DNA from: a virus | Direction: 5' to 3' (one strand) | Length of the DNA stretch: 28,764 nt | Virus record (IMG/VR): IMGVR_UViG_3300008448_010871 | Location: 1-28,764 of that record | Shown here: positions 15,801-22,595 of the stretch, piece by piece | Numbering within the stretch: the stretch's first letter is position 1 | Layout: each line of letters starts with the position of its first letter | Position numbers and translations under genes: made by a program | Notes under the pieces: generated by a model | What the model saw: only the letters and a program-made list of their open reading frames with translations | Told to the model about the DNA's origin: nothing | Database searches by the model: none

Positions 15801-17629
15801 AGGATAAGTTGAATATACCCCTTTTTTATCTAGATTTCAATCAGGGAAGCAATATTATACTGTCCTCTGATTTCATGTTAAGCGCAAATCCTTATAGGTT
15901 TTTTATACCTTTTACTGGAGATTTTAACTCATATAAGAAATTATTTGATAAAAACATACTTTCTGGAGATAACATAATAAAGAGTGCAGATGACAGATCG
16001 GAAACAAAACTATGGACCGGGGATGGAGTGTCTAACAAACTTCCCCCTTTTAAATTTAATAAAACTGCGACAGGCGCGCAAACTGTTTATAGGGGTAAGT
16101 TGATGAACGCGTTAGTGAGTATAGATTACTTATTAGATTTGATAAAAAAACACGCGACATCAGACGAGAGTAACTCTGTTTATTTTAGATCTTTAATGGA
16201 TGAAATACTAATAGATCTTGGAAAAGCGTTAGGAAACTTTAATGTATTACGATTAGCTTACGATGATTACTCAAATTGTTTTTATGTGGTAGACGACCAA
16301 GCAATCCCAGGAGAGAACGTTCTTAGCAATATAGTAGACTATAAAAACATAATATCGAGTATTCCACAAGAGATACCGCTATTCGGAAAAGAATCTGTAG
16401 CGAGATCGTTTACTATACAAACAGACATGAGCACTAAAATAGGAAACATGCTAGCTGTAAGTGCGAATTCAGAAGTAAAAAATCAAACAACTGCGGGTAT
16501 AGACGGTACGACGATTGGAAATTCAAGTTTATACGCAATTGATAGATACAAAAAGGCGGTCACCGCGGTTAACGATAATTCAGCGAATAAAACAAAAGCT
16601 GATAGTGGATCTTTACAAAGAAAAGCTTTAGCTGCTACAAGATTTAATGCATCAGTAGAAAGTTATTACATTGGAGGTACTAGATCAGAAGAGGGCGTAG
16701 AACAGGCCACAAACTATTATATAGAAGCGGTAGCAAAAGCAAGAAATAGTGAAGAAGATCCAGAGTTAAAAGCAACAATGCTGTTACCGCTCTCAGTCAA
16801 TTTTAGCACAGACGGAATATCTGGTCTTGGTATATATCATGCGTTTACAATATCTGAAAACTTATTGCCTTATTCGTATACAACAGAAGCCGGAGGTCTT
16901 GGACAAACATCGACTCGAAGAGTGGGATTTATTGTAACTGGTCTTGATCATATTATAGAAAACAATTCATGGACTACTAACGTTAAAGGTAGCATGTATT
17001 ATGTTAAAAACATAAATAATTACAAAACAAAATTGGGCAATCAATCTGTAGGTACTTTTAGAGGAGTACCACCACCGCCAAGTCAAAATCAAGGATCTTC
17101 CGGAGGATTTGGATCAACTGGAATAGGTGGAACCGGAGTGTATACTGGAGACAACGGTAGACTGCCAGATTCAAGTTTAACTAGCATAGGCATAGGTAGC
17201 CATAAATTAAGACCTGACGCTGCTGCTGCTTTCATAAAAATGGCAGATGCAGCAAGAAAGCTTGGTATAACAGTAACAGTAACCGATTCTTATAGAACTT
17301 ACGAAACGCAAAACGCTATATTCGATTGGGATTTGTATGTTTCTACTGGAGGTAATCGTAGCGATACCGCTAGTAATTATTGTAAAAAATCATCACCATA
17401 TTGTTTAAAAAGAAAGATTAACACAAATGGAGGTACAGCAGCAGCTTTTCCAGGTACTTCTAATCATGGACTTGGAATTGCTATAGATGTGCCGTCTGGT
17501 AAATTTCAAGAGTTCGTTAGATCAGATGGTTGGAATTACGGATGGTCTTGGTTGGTTGAAGGCGCTAAAATTAACGAACCTTGGCATTTTAAATACGATC
17601 CGACAAAAGCAGCAGAATTAAAAGGATAA
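12899..17629 (+). CDS. Giant baseplate hub protein with C-terminal M15 (VanY-type) peptidase
   Basis: At 1576 residues this is the largest gene. The N-terminal 700 or so residues are beta-rich with an inserted helical segment (RIANIITNINKERAEEEAKR, about 303-330). A linker rich in Pro, Gly and Ser (about 1390-1430) leads to a peptidase M15 domain: DSYRTYETQ (Arg1466), SNHGLGIAID (His1523, Asp1530; SxHxxGxAxD) and EPWHF (Glu1560, His1563). These are the zinc ligands and catalytic residues of VanX/VanY-like D,D-peptidases. The tail would thus carry a peptidoglycan-cutting domain for DNA entry, in place of the lysozyme of T4 gp5. Hub role is inferred from size, fusion and position. It follows the LysM gene with zero spacing. 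Confidence 0.85.
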   Translation: MGYTELDSILGQPVPQYVINQFYIRSKKTLEERDNNSLVYMANKSSWIRVISSVNISPSYSDKITRITKKTSDQDNLAKSFVLFGGTSAYQGTTQMYQDKDVLSFADDIAKGKKLEDYNVKNVPNYSPEPYFSEPYGNIDGEYGLRPIAGITSVKIATQGKLGSILQADIDFKVNTKTQLDIVDILYFKLGYTIFIEWGNTFFFKQKKTPVDQLDTYDVLQKSEDYAVDPFQPGMDEAKLRIKIAKAIRETDGNYDAMVGMVTNFSFTSNTEGGYDCKLKVIGPGMLAESMRTNAIPVLPTIFKDAIDRIANIITNINKERAEEEAKRLYDQQLALIAASQAAAKNDPNNKDNYPPCIRDRITSGEFQIVTENNQTFAKAKEITSELKDYKFFIDSRYYKTTSASGGVNAPFVCDGANIKNTADGKILNSPSAQALKFENFVKEVTTNTKRYTTRNDDKNPGSTQNLYVTDNEEKKDDQKHYYILQKQKTIVRLKDISYPGKVLYPKNVQVLFNWNSPENLKNLGLSGASNVDWAFILGPKQERSTRNLAGSTDWLIQDDGTTKEIVSETKTNGKLTYFAVTDYDPNDTLTVNDFGNFPSNEDDGYYIIEYADASRGFTKTRTIRIRYSTKFAKITGLAYSPDFHAGSVKTENSNEGETRKKIIDGIVRVLSGKYYMNLLQVQVNKEYGAVFEGFINIDNLPGVLGPIVKSGQKTVPATTIYTMQNVRVGIAIEDFDLVSEWKFTDPFIGQPIQTPQQTSPQAAAGTALPPPPEVVYNTINVKDLQDSEAAMYKSQLEAMLRTIQLITISRFIQNDGTIKDVSSIQWTKDNDKSQLYELFKDGAFGDTVLQKVIESRDEVLKNKQNYYGDMEKKERFLINLLCGFHRSLMKDSGDVDEPGKATVLDELTKKDSEYEVNFHQLLQSFVIPYYQTKNLVEGGDIHYPTYVTLGFFFMMLNHCAFLYDTDEDKLNIPLFYLDFNQGSNIILSSDFMLSANPYRFFIPFTGDFNSYKKLFDKNILSGDNIIKSADDRSETKLWTGDGVSNKLPPFKFNKTATGAQTVYRGKLMNALVSIDYLLDLIKKHATSDESNSVYFRSLMDEILIDLGKALGNFNVLRLAYDDYSNCFYVVDDQAIPGENVLSNIVDYKNIISSIPQEIPLFGKESVARSFTIQTDMSTKIGNMLAVSANSEVKNQTTAGIDGTTIGNSSLYAIDRYKKAVTAVNDNSANKTKADSGSLQRKALAATRFNASVESYYIGGTRSEEGVEQATNYYIEAVAKARNSEEDPELKATMLLPLSVNFSTDGISGLGIYHAFTISENLLPYSYTTEAGGLGQTSTRRVGFIVTGLDHIIENNSWTTNVKGSMYYVKNINNYKTKLGNQSVGTFRGVPPPPSQNQGSSGGFGSTGIGGTGVYTGDNGRLPDSSLTSIGIGSHKLRPDAAAAFIKMADAARKLGITVTVTDSYRTYETQNAIFDWDLYVSTGGNRSDTASNYCKKSSPYCLKRKINTNGGTAAAFPGTSNHGLGIAIDVPSGKFQEFVRSDGWNYGWSWLVEGAKINEPWHFKYDPTKAAELKG

Positions 17630-17646
17630 AAATAATTATATAAAGT

Positions 17647-18282
17647 ATGTCTATAAGATATTATCCATCTTTCAGAGTAAAAACAAACCTAAACACAGCA
17701 GGAAATGAATTCCAGCTAAACGGCGCACCTTACACTGGAAAATACTATGCTACCTTCGATGGAAAATTTTACGCTGGGGCCAATCCTATTTTTGGTAGTA
17801 ATGAAAGACTGCTGCCTATAGCAAAATACATTAATGATGTTGGATTAAAAAAATTAGGCTTAAGAGAAGAAGCCAGAGCAGAATTTGCAACAAGAACGAA
17901 AGTACAGATTGATTTATCAAATAGCGTTGAACCAACCAGTTATCAAGCTAGACCAACAGAAGAAGATTATTCGAAGGGCTACTTTTTTAGATTTTTTGTA
18001 AAAAAAGTTAACGAAAAAGGATATATAAAAGAAATATCCGAGCAAGAATTCGTAGGAATAAATAGCGGTACAGTGCCGTACGACGTTTCATATTACCAAA
18101 CAGAATCTGTGATGTGGAAGTTAACAGGTCCGTTAAATACAGTAAGACTTTCGCAATACGATATAAGAGCGGGCATAATAGATACAAACAAGAGATTGGT
18201 AGAAACTAAAGATGTTAAATTTTTGGGATTAAAAACTTTCATAGGCGAAGAGTACGCAAAGTTTTCCAGAGCCATTCAATAG
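17647..18282 (+). CDS. Unknown tail/baseplate-associated protein, 211 residues
   Basis: The sequence has a distinctive N-terminus (RYYPSFRVKTNLNTAGNEFQ, then LNGAPYTGKYYATFDGKFYAGANP) that reads like a small beta domain. A central helix (AKYINDVGLKKLGLREEARAEF) and a second beta region (YFFRFFVKKVNEKGYIKEIS) follow. It lies 17 bases after the hub gene with no promoter of its own, so it is the last gene of the baseplate operon and is probably a virion or baseplate part. I do not know a T4 counterpart. Confidence 0.65.
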   Translation: MSIRYYPSFRVKTNLNTAGNEFQLNGAPYTGKYYATFDGKFYAGANPIFGSNERLLPIAKYINDVGLKKLGLREEARAEFATRTKVQIDLSNSVEPTSYQARPTEEDYSKGYFFRFFVKKVNEKGYIKEISEQEFVGINSGTVPYDVSYYQTESVMWKLTGPLNTVRLSQYDIRAGIIDTNKRLVETKDVKFLGLKTFIGEEYAKFSRAIQ

Positions 18283-18297
18283 CTTGATTTTTTTTTG

Positions 18298-18307
18298 CAT
18301 ATTTATA
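18298..18307 (+). promoter_or_regulatory. Putative phage promoter CATATTTATA, cassette 2
   Basis: An exact motif copy, 16 bases before the ATG at 18324, with TAAAAGATA in the leader exactly as in the cassette at 6671. Confidence 0.6.
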
Positions 18308-18323
18308 GTAAAAGATAGATAAC

Positions 18324-18791
18324 ATGAAACCATTTGATTATAACAATTATGTAAAGAACAACCCTCTACTGAAAGAGGATTTGGAATCAGACATAAGACA
18401 GGATTTAGAGAAAGTATCAGAGATTAAAAATCTCAAACCCAATGAAGACTCTTCTGGTTTAGCTGAAAAAGTTTCAAATCTGTATGAAAAAATGCTAAAG
18501 GTAGCACGCGCTACCAGTTTTGATATTGATGATGATGCAGTAGACGACACTATGGAAGAAATAGTAAAAAAAGTAGGGCATACTGATAAACAGAAAAAGA
18601 AAAAGGGATATTACAAATTTGCTTTCGGGGCGCACCCAGAATTTGAAACGTTAAATGACAAACAACTACAAGCGATTATACCATTTTTAGAAGCAGTAAT
18701 AAAAGAACGCTACTTCGGTAAATTTGATGAATGGGATGGAACTAAAATAAAGTCCGATGATGAGGATGAGTATGAAGATTCAGATGTCTAA
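18324..18791 (+). CDS. Tagged phage protein 2: putative capsid-targeted (internal) protein
   Basis: The 155-residue product begins MKPFDYNNYVKNNPLLKE, 16/18 identical to the start of the 6697 protein, then diverges completely. At the DNA level the shared segment differs at eight synonymous codons, so the peptide itself is under selection. The tag ends in LKE, a plausible prohead-protease site. The remainder has a helical acidic N-part (ESDIRQDLEKVSEI), a basic middle (HTDKQKKKKGYYKFAFGAHP) and a strongly acidic C-terminus (SDDEDEYEDSDV). The acidic tail could mimic DNA or mediate protein contact. Function unknown; internal-protein role is inference. Confidence 0.7.
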   Translation: MKPFDYNNYVKNNPLLKEDLESDIRQDLEKVSEIKNLKPNEDSSGLAEKVSNLYEKMLKVARATSFDIDDDAVDDTMEEIVKKVGHTDKQKKKKGYYKFAFGAHPEFETLNDKQLQAIIPFLEAVIKERYFGKFDEWDGTKIKSDDEDEYEDSDV

Positions 18792-18802
18792 ATAACAAAA
18801 AG

Positions 18803-18829
18803 AAAGCCTCTCTACTAGAGAGGTTTTTT
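18803..18829 (+). terminator. Intrinsic terminator, cassette 2
   Basis: CCTCTC (18807-18812) pairs with GAGAGG (18818-18823) across TACTA, followed by six T. It differs from the 7161-7188 terminator by one loop base and one T. It separates the structural genes from the replication genes. Confidence 0.85.
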
Positions 18830-18862
18830 ATGCAATCTACTCAATAGTTATTTTTCTTCGTT

Positions 18863-18870
18863 TATATTTA
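18863..18870 (+). promoter_or_regulatory. Weak promoter-like box TATATTTA before polymerase gene
   Basis: After the terminator a new transcript is required for the polymerase gene. TATATTTA lies 29 bases before the ATG at 18900 and shares ATATTTA with the recurrent motif; it is one base from the host-like TAnnTTTG. No -33 box is clear. Confidence 0.35.
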
Positions 18871-18899
18871 GTTGTTTACATTAGAACAAAATAAGGGTT

Positions 18900-20174
18900 A
18901 TGTATTTTCTCATAGAAACAGAGGATCAGCTGTTAAGATTAGAACCGCGAGACAGTTGTTTTCTTCAAGTAATTCCAAACAACTACATCTACCATCCAAA
19001 AGTCTCGAAGGTTTGTTTATACTATTACAGAAGCGGAGACAAAGGCTACATATTCAGCATAGATCACAGCGAGTCATTTCCTCTGGACAACAAACAAGTG
19101 CTAGACTTCGTTAAAAAACACAAGAGCGTTTACGTAGTCGACAAGAAATACCACTCCCACTTCATAGATCACCCAAAGCTAGTAGACCTGCAGTTTTTAA
19201 AATCCGGAGTAGAAGATAAAAAAACTCGCATACAACTAGAGTACGAGTCTAATTATAGGAATTTTTCTGGATTGAATAATATAATCCCTATAGTAAAGCA
19301 CTATGAACATCTCGAAAGCGTATACGCAGCTTACGAAGATTGCTTAAATAAGTTGTATAATAAAAGATTAGACACAGTAATAGACGCTTATTCGTACGTA
19401 GAAAGCAATCCCATAAAAGTGAATTTAAAAAAGTTTGAACAGACATACAAACTTACAGAGAACAATGCTTCTCTAAAAGGAGATCTGCTCTACAACCAAT
19501 ACAACCTACACAACCCCACAGGAAGACCAACAAACGCTTTCAACGGAGTGAACTTCCTAGCTATACCAAAGGACGAAGAGCACAGGGACTGTTTCGTACC
19601 AACAAACGACTATTTCGTAGAGTTTGATTTTGATGCGTACCACCTAAGACTAATAGCTAGAGAAACAGGGCATACATTTAGTAAAGAGTCGGTTCATGAA
19701 CAGCTTGGAAAAGAGTACTTTGGTAAAGAAACACTTACAGACGAGGAGTATAAGCAATCCAAAGCAATAAGCTTCAGAAACATGTATGGGAACGCACCCG
19801 AAGAGCACCAACACATTCCTTTCGTAAAGTCTATGGTTACTTTATCCAAAAAACTAAGTGACCTGTGCGCTCCCGGTGAGTCCATGGAGCTGCCCACAGG
19901 GATGACCCTGGTGAGAGATATGGACATGTACGATAACAAGCTGATGAACTACTATGTACAGAACTTGGAGACTTACGAAAATGCTAAGAAAATATTAAAA
20001 CTAAAAGAAGCACTAAATCAAAAGAAATCTAAGCTTGTATTGATAACGTACGACTCTTTTTTATTGGATTACAGCTTAGAAGACGGTAAGGACTTGTTAT
20101 TAACAATAAAATCTATTTTAGAGCAAGGGGAAATGGTAGTTAAACACAAACACGGAAAGACATACTTTTTGTAA
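18900..20174 (+). CDS. Divergent family A DNA polymerase module without exonuclease domain
   Basis: The 424-residue protein lacks the N-terminal exonuclease part of Pol I. Polymerase motifs are readable. NPTGRPTNAFNGVNFLAI corresponds to the TGRxSSxxPNLQNI region. Motif A is FDFDAYHLRLIA (catalytic Asp243; the Pol I Glu710 position is His248). Motif B is KAISFRNMYG with Lys288 and Tyr296 spaced exactly as Lys758 and Tyr766. Motif C is LITYDSFLLD with Asp385 in the HDE position, where His becomes Tyr384 and Glu becomes Ser386. Both metal-binding aspartates are therefore kept. A separate 3'-5' exonuclease gene starts at 28555, giving a split polymerase as I recall for Rhodothermus phage RM378. 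Activity is likely but not proven. Confidence 0.8.
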   Translation: MYFLIETEDQLLRLEPRDSCFLQVIPNNYIYHPKVSKVCLYYYRSGDKGYIFSIDHSESFPLDNKQVLDFVKKHKSVYVVDKKYHSHFIDHPKLVDLQFLKSGVEDKKTRIQLEYESNYRNFSGLNNIIPIVKHYEHLESVYAAYEDCLNKLYNKRLDTVIDAYSYVESNPIKVNLKKFEQTYKLTENNASLKGDLLYNQYNLHNPTGRPTNAFNGVNFLAIPKDEEHRDCFVPTNDYFVEFDFDAYHLRLIARETGHTFSKESVHEQLGKEYFGKETLTDEEYKQSKAISFRNMYGNAPEEHQHIPFVKSMVTLSKKLSDLCAPGESMELPTGMTLVRDMDMYDNKLMNYYVQNLETYENAKKILKLKEALNQKKSKLVLITYDSFLLDYSLEDGKDLLLTIKSILEQGEMVVKHKHGKTYFL

Positions 20175-20182
20175 AAAACAAA

Positions 20183-20192
20183 CATATTTATA
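20183..20192 (+). promoter_or_regulatory. CATATTTATA motif abutting a start codon
   Basis: An exact motif copy ends one base before the ATG at 20194. A start from it would fall inside the annotated gene, so either it is not active, or it drives a shorter product from ATG 20239, or it supplies the downstream gp32 gene. Confidence 0.35.
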
Positions 20193-20193
20193 A

Positions 20194-20631
20194 ATGTTAC
20201 AATACGAAATACAAGAAAACGCGATAATAACGAGAGAGATGCTGAAGAACAAGCTGTTTTGCACTTTCACCACAGAAGAAGAGTTGGACGAATTGATACA
20301 CTCGATAAATAGAGAGTACGCGGTTATGTACAAAAAAATCTTCGTGCTCAGTTCTCCAGACTCACACGAACTCATGTGTACCTACAACATAGAGGAGACA
20401 GATAGTCAACCTCGCATCATGAAGAACACAATACTCGTTCACAGAAAAAAAGACACCAACACACTTTACACCATAAACTCACTCAATGCGCTTATTAAAA
20501 GCCTAAACGGCGGAGTGTTGGACACGAAGTATCCCATAAATTGGCAGGACTATAAGAACTGCATACTTCTTTATCAGAACGACAATCTAAAGCGGTTAAA
20601 CACCGAAATCAAAAAAATTGTGAACTTGTAA
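20194..20631 (+). CDS. Unknown protein in replication cluster, 145 residues
   Basis: The protein is not recognised. Its N-terminal helix-rich part (ITREMLKNKLFCTFTTEEELDELIHSINREY) is followed by a beta hairpin (YKKIFVLSSPDSHELMCTYNIEE). A C-terminal part follows with TLYTINSLNALIKSLNGG, WQDYKNCILLYQNDNLKRLN and a final basic helix. The C-terminal half looks like a small DNA-binding or oligomerisation module. It sits 19 bases after the polymerase and 63 bases before the SSB gene, a position that suggests a replication or transcription accessory factor. The start is uncertain: ATG 20194 touches a promoter motif, and ATG 20239 (MLKNKLFC) is an alternative. Confidence 0.65.
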   Translation: MLQYEIQENAIITREMLKNKLFCTFTTEEELDELIHSINREYAVMYKKIFVLSSPDSHELMCTYNIEETDSQPRIMKNTILVHRKKDTNTLYTINSLNALIKSLNGGVLDTKYPINWQDYKNCILLYQNDNLKRLNTEIKKIVNL

Positions 20632-20661
20632 AATATTTTTTTTACAGTTCTAAACGTTTGT

Positions 20662-20669
20662 TATATTTG
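20662..20669 (+). promoter_or_regulatory. Host-like promoter box TATATTTG before SSB gene
   Basis: TATATTTG fits the Bacteroidota -7 consensus TAnnTTTG and lies 25 bases before the ATG at 20695, in a 63-base gap rich in T. A matching -33 TTTG at the usual distance is not seen. An early, host-polymerase promoter for the SSB is plausible. Confidence 0.45.
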
Positions 20670-20694
20670 TGAATACTAAATAAAGTAAACCGTT

Positions 20695-21483
20695 ATGGAC
20701 ATTAATCAACTAAGACAAAGGTTACAATCTTTGCAAAATCCCAAAGGCGGCGGGAAAGGAGAGCTACAAAAAACGCTCTGGTCGCCAACAGTAGGCAAAC
20801 ATTCTGTAAGAATTCTGCCTTCTGCTTTTAACAAGTCAAATCCATTTAAAGAGCTGTATTTCCACTACGAGATCGGCAACAAGACCATGATCGCTCTCAC
20901 CAATTTTGGAGAGAAAGATCCCATCGTAGAGTTCGCTCAAGGCTTAAGAAAGTCTTCCAACAAAGAAGATTGGTACTTAGCCAAGAAGCTCGAACCAAAG
21001 ATGCGCGTATTTGCTCCCGTTATTGTTCGTGGAGAAGAAGACAAAGGCGTTATGCTTTGGGGCTTCGGTAAACAGATCTTCATGGATCTACTGTCTATCG
21101 CTGAAGACGAGGACGTAGGAGACTACACAGATCCTTTACAGGGCCGCGACATTACCATCGAAACGCTTGGTAAAGAATCAACTGGTCTGACTTATAACAA
21201 ATCAACAATCCGCGTTAGAACTAAGACAACTCCTCTTTCAGAGAACGCAGATCAAGTTAAAAAGTGGCTTAGTGAACAGCCAGATCCAACCGCTCAATTC
21301 AAAAAGTATGGCTACGACGATATGAAGTCAGCTCTACTATCTTACTTGAGTCCTGAAGCTGAGAGCGAAGAAGAAGAAACTACAGGATCTCCAACAGAAC
21401 CGGTTGTTGAAACTCCAAAGTACGCTTTAAATACAACAAAGCAAAGTTTGGATTCTAAGATCGATGACATTTTCAACTTTTAA
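20695..21483 (+). CDS. gp32: Single-stranded DNA-binding protein (T4 gp32-like)
   Basis: This 262-residue protein coats ssDNA at the fork. The basic N-terminus (MDINQLRQRLQSLQ) resembles the gp32 cooperativity arm. The core has KTLWSPTVGKHSVRILPSAF, NPFKELYFHYEIG, DPIVEFAQGLRKSS, FAPVIVRGEEDKGVMLWGFG and GDYTDPLQGRDITI, all typical of the gp32 family. The C-terminus is acidic (EAESEEEETTGS) and ends SKIDDIFNF, a partner-docking tail. There is no cysteine at all, so the zinc site of T4 gp32 (His plus three Cys) is absent. It is bounded by a promoter box upstream and a strong hairpin terminator downstream, consistent with separate high expression. Confidence 0.92.
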   Translation: MDINQLRQRLQSLQNPKGGGKGELQKTLWSPTVGKHSVRILPSAFNKSNPFKELYFHYEIGNKTMIALTNFGEKDPIVEFAQGLRKSSNKEDWYLAKKLEPKMRVFAPVIVRGEEDKGVMLWGFGKQIFMDLLSIAEDEDVGDYTDPLQGRDITIETLGKESTGLTYNKSTIRVRTKTTPLSENADQVKKWLSEQPDPTAQFKKYGYDDMKSALLSYLSPEAESEEEETTGSPTEPVVETPKYALNTTKQSLDSKIDDIFNF

Positions 21484-21488
21484 AAAAA

Positions 21489-21510
21489 GCCCCTCCCAGA
21501 GGGGCATTTT
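21489..21510 (+). terminator. Intrinsic terminator after SSB gene
   Basis: GCCCCTC (21489-21495) pairs perfectly with GAGGGGC (21499-21505) around CCA, followed by ATTTT. Seven A precede the stem. The short T-run suggests partial read-through into the recombinase gene, whose ATG is only 8 bases on. Confidence 0.85.
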
Positions 21511-21518
21511 AATCTAAT

Positions 21519-22586
21519 ATGGCAAAATCTACAAAGAGTTTGAACGGCGCCGTGTCTGGAGCGGTCAAGGGCCAGTTCAACTTAGAGAACTTCAAAAAGA
21601 AGAAGAACTTAAGCACCACGTCTGTAAAGTTTAAAGACGACAGGTGGATACCGCTCTCAAAGGCTTTCCAAGACGCTTTACAAGTACCAGGTCTACCAGT
21701 AGGTCACATCAGTTTATTGCGTGGCCATTCGGATACTGGAAAGACCACAGCTTTGTTGGAAGCAGCTGTATCTTGTCAAAAGATGGGTATACTTCCCGTA
21801 TTCATTATCACAGAGATGAAATGGTCTTGGGAACACGCTCGACTTATGGGACTCCAATTTAACGAGGTTGCTAACGAAGACGGTGTTGTGTGCGATTACG
21901 ATGGTTTCTTCATATTCGTAGACAGAGAGAAGCTAAATTGCGTTGAAGACGTAGCAGCGTTTATAGCAGACATACTTGACGAACAGAAGAAGGGCAACTT
22001 GCCTTACGATCTATGTTTCTTCTGGGACTCTGTTGGTTCGATACCTTGTAAAATGTCTGTTGAGAAGTCGACTAATAACAACGAGTGGAACGCAGGAGCG
22101 ATGTCTCAGCAGTTCGGTAACTTCATCAACCAAAGGATCGTATTGTCTAGAAAGGAAAGTCAGCAGTACACAAATACCCTCATCGCTATTAACAAAGTAT
22201 GGGTAGCAAAGCCTGACAATCCAATGAGTCAACCGACTTTGCAAAATAAAGGAGGTAATACTATGTACTTCGACGCATCTTTAGTAATTACTTTTGGTAA
22301 CGTAGCAAAAGCTGGTACAAATAAGATCAAAGCTTCAAAGTCTGGTAAGGACATCGAATTTGCAAAGAGAACAAGGATTTCGTGCGATAAGAACCACGTT
22401 ACTGGAGTTACAGCTGTTACAAAGGTGATAATGACTCCTCACGGCTTCATTGACGATACGCCAGCAGCTATAAACAACTACAAGAACGAACATTCTGAGG
22501 AATGGATACGAGTGCTTGGGTCTGCAGACTTTGAGTTGATTGAAGAGCAAGTGGAAACATCGGTAGTGTACGACGATTCAGAATAA
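21519..22586 (+). CDS. uvsX: RecA-like recombinase (UvsX-like)
   Basis: The 355-residue ATPase performs strand exchange on gp32-coated DNA. Walker A is GHSDTGKTT with Lys75, preceded by VPGLPVGHISLLRG, the usual RecA-fold entry. Glu in FIITEMKWSWEHAR follows strand 2, Walker B lies in YDLCFFWDSVGSI, and the DNA-binding loop 2 region is NKGGNTMYFDASLVITFG. The C-terminal region is acidic. Length is near T4 UvsX (about 390). It lies between the SSB and the 5'-3' exonuclease/helicase genes, a recombination-dependent replication cluster. Confidence 0.92.
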   Translation: MAKSTKSLNGAVSGAVKGQFNLENFKKKKNLSTTSVKFKDDRWIPLSKAFQDALQVPGLPVGHISLLRGHSDTGKTTALLEAAVSCQKMGILPVFIITEMKWSWEHARLMGLQFNEVANEDGVVCDYDGFFIFVDREKLNCVEDVAAFIADILDEQKKGNLPYDLCFFWDSVGSIPCKMSVEKSTNNNEWNAGAMSQQFGNFINQRIVLSRKESQQYTNTLIAINKVWVAKPDNPMSQPTLQNKGGNTMYFDASLVITFGNVAKAGTNKIKASKSGKDIEFAKRTRISCDKNHVTGVTAVTKVIMTPHGFIDDTPAAINNYKNEHSEEWIRVLGSADFELIEEQVETSVVYDDSE

Positions 22587-22595
22587 AACTAAACA

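Noticed and set aside
18276-18296. Terminator after the 211-residue gene (TCAA/TTGA stem plus nine T).
   Set aside because: The stem is only four A/T-rich pairs; too weak to call, though the T-run is notable.
18872-19114. Plus-strand frame of 80 codons overlapping the polymerase start.
   Set aside because: It is a different frame of the polymerase gene with no family motif; the polymerase frame has clear motifs.
21644-22206. Plus-strand frames inside the recombinase gene.
   Set aside because: They are out-of-frame shadows of a well-supported UvsX-like gene.
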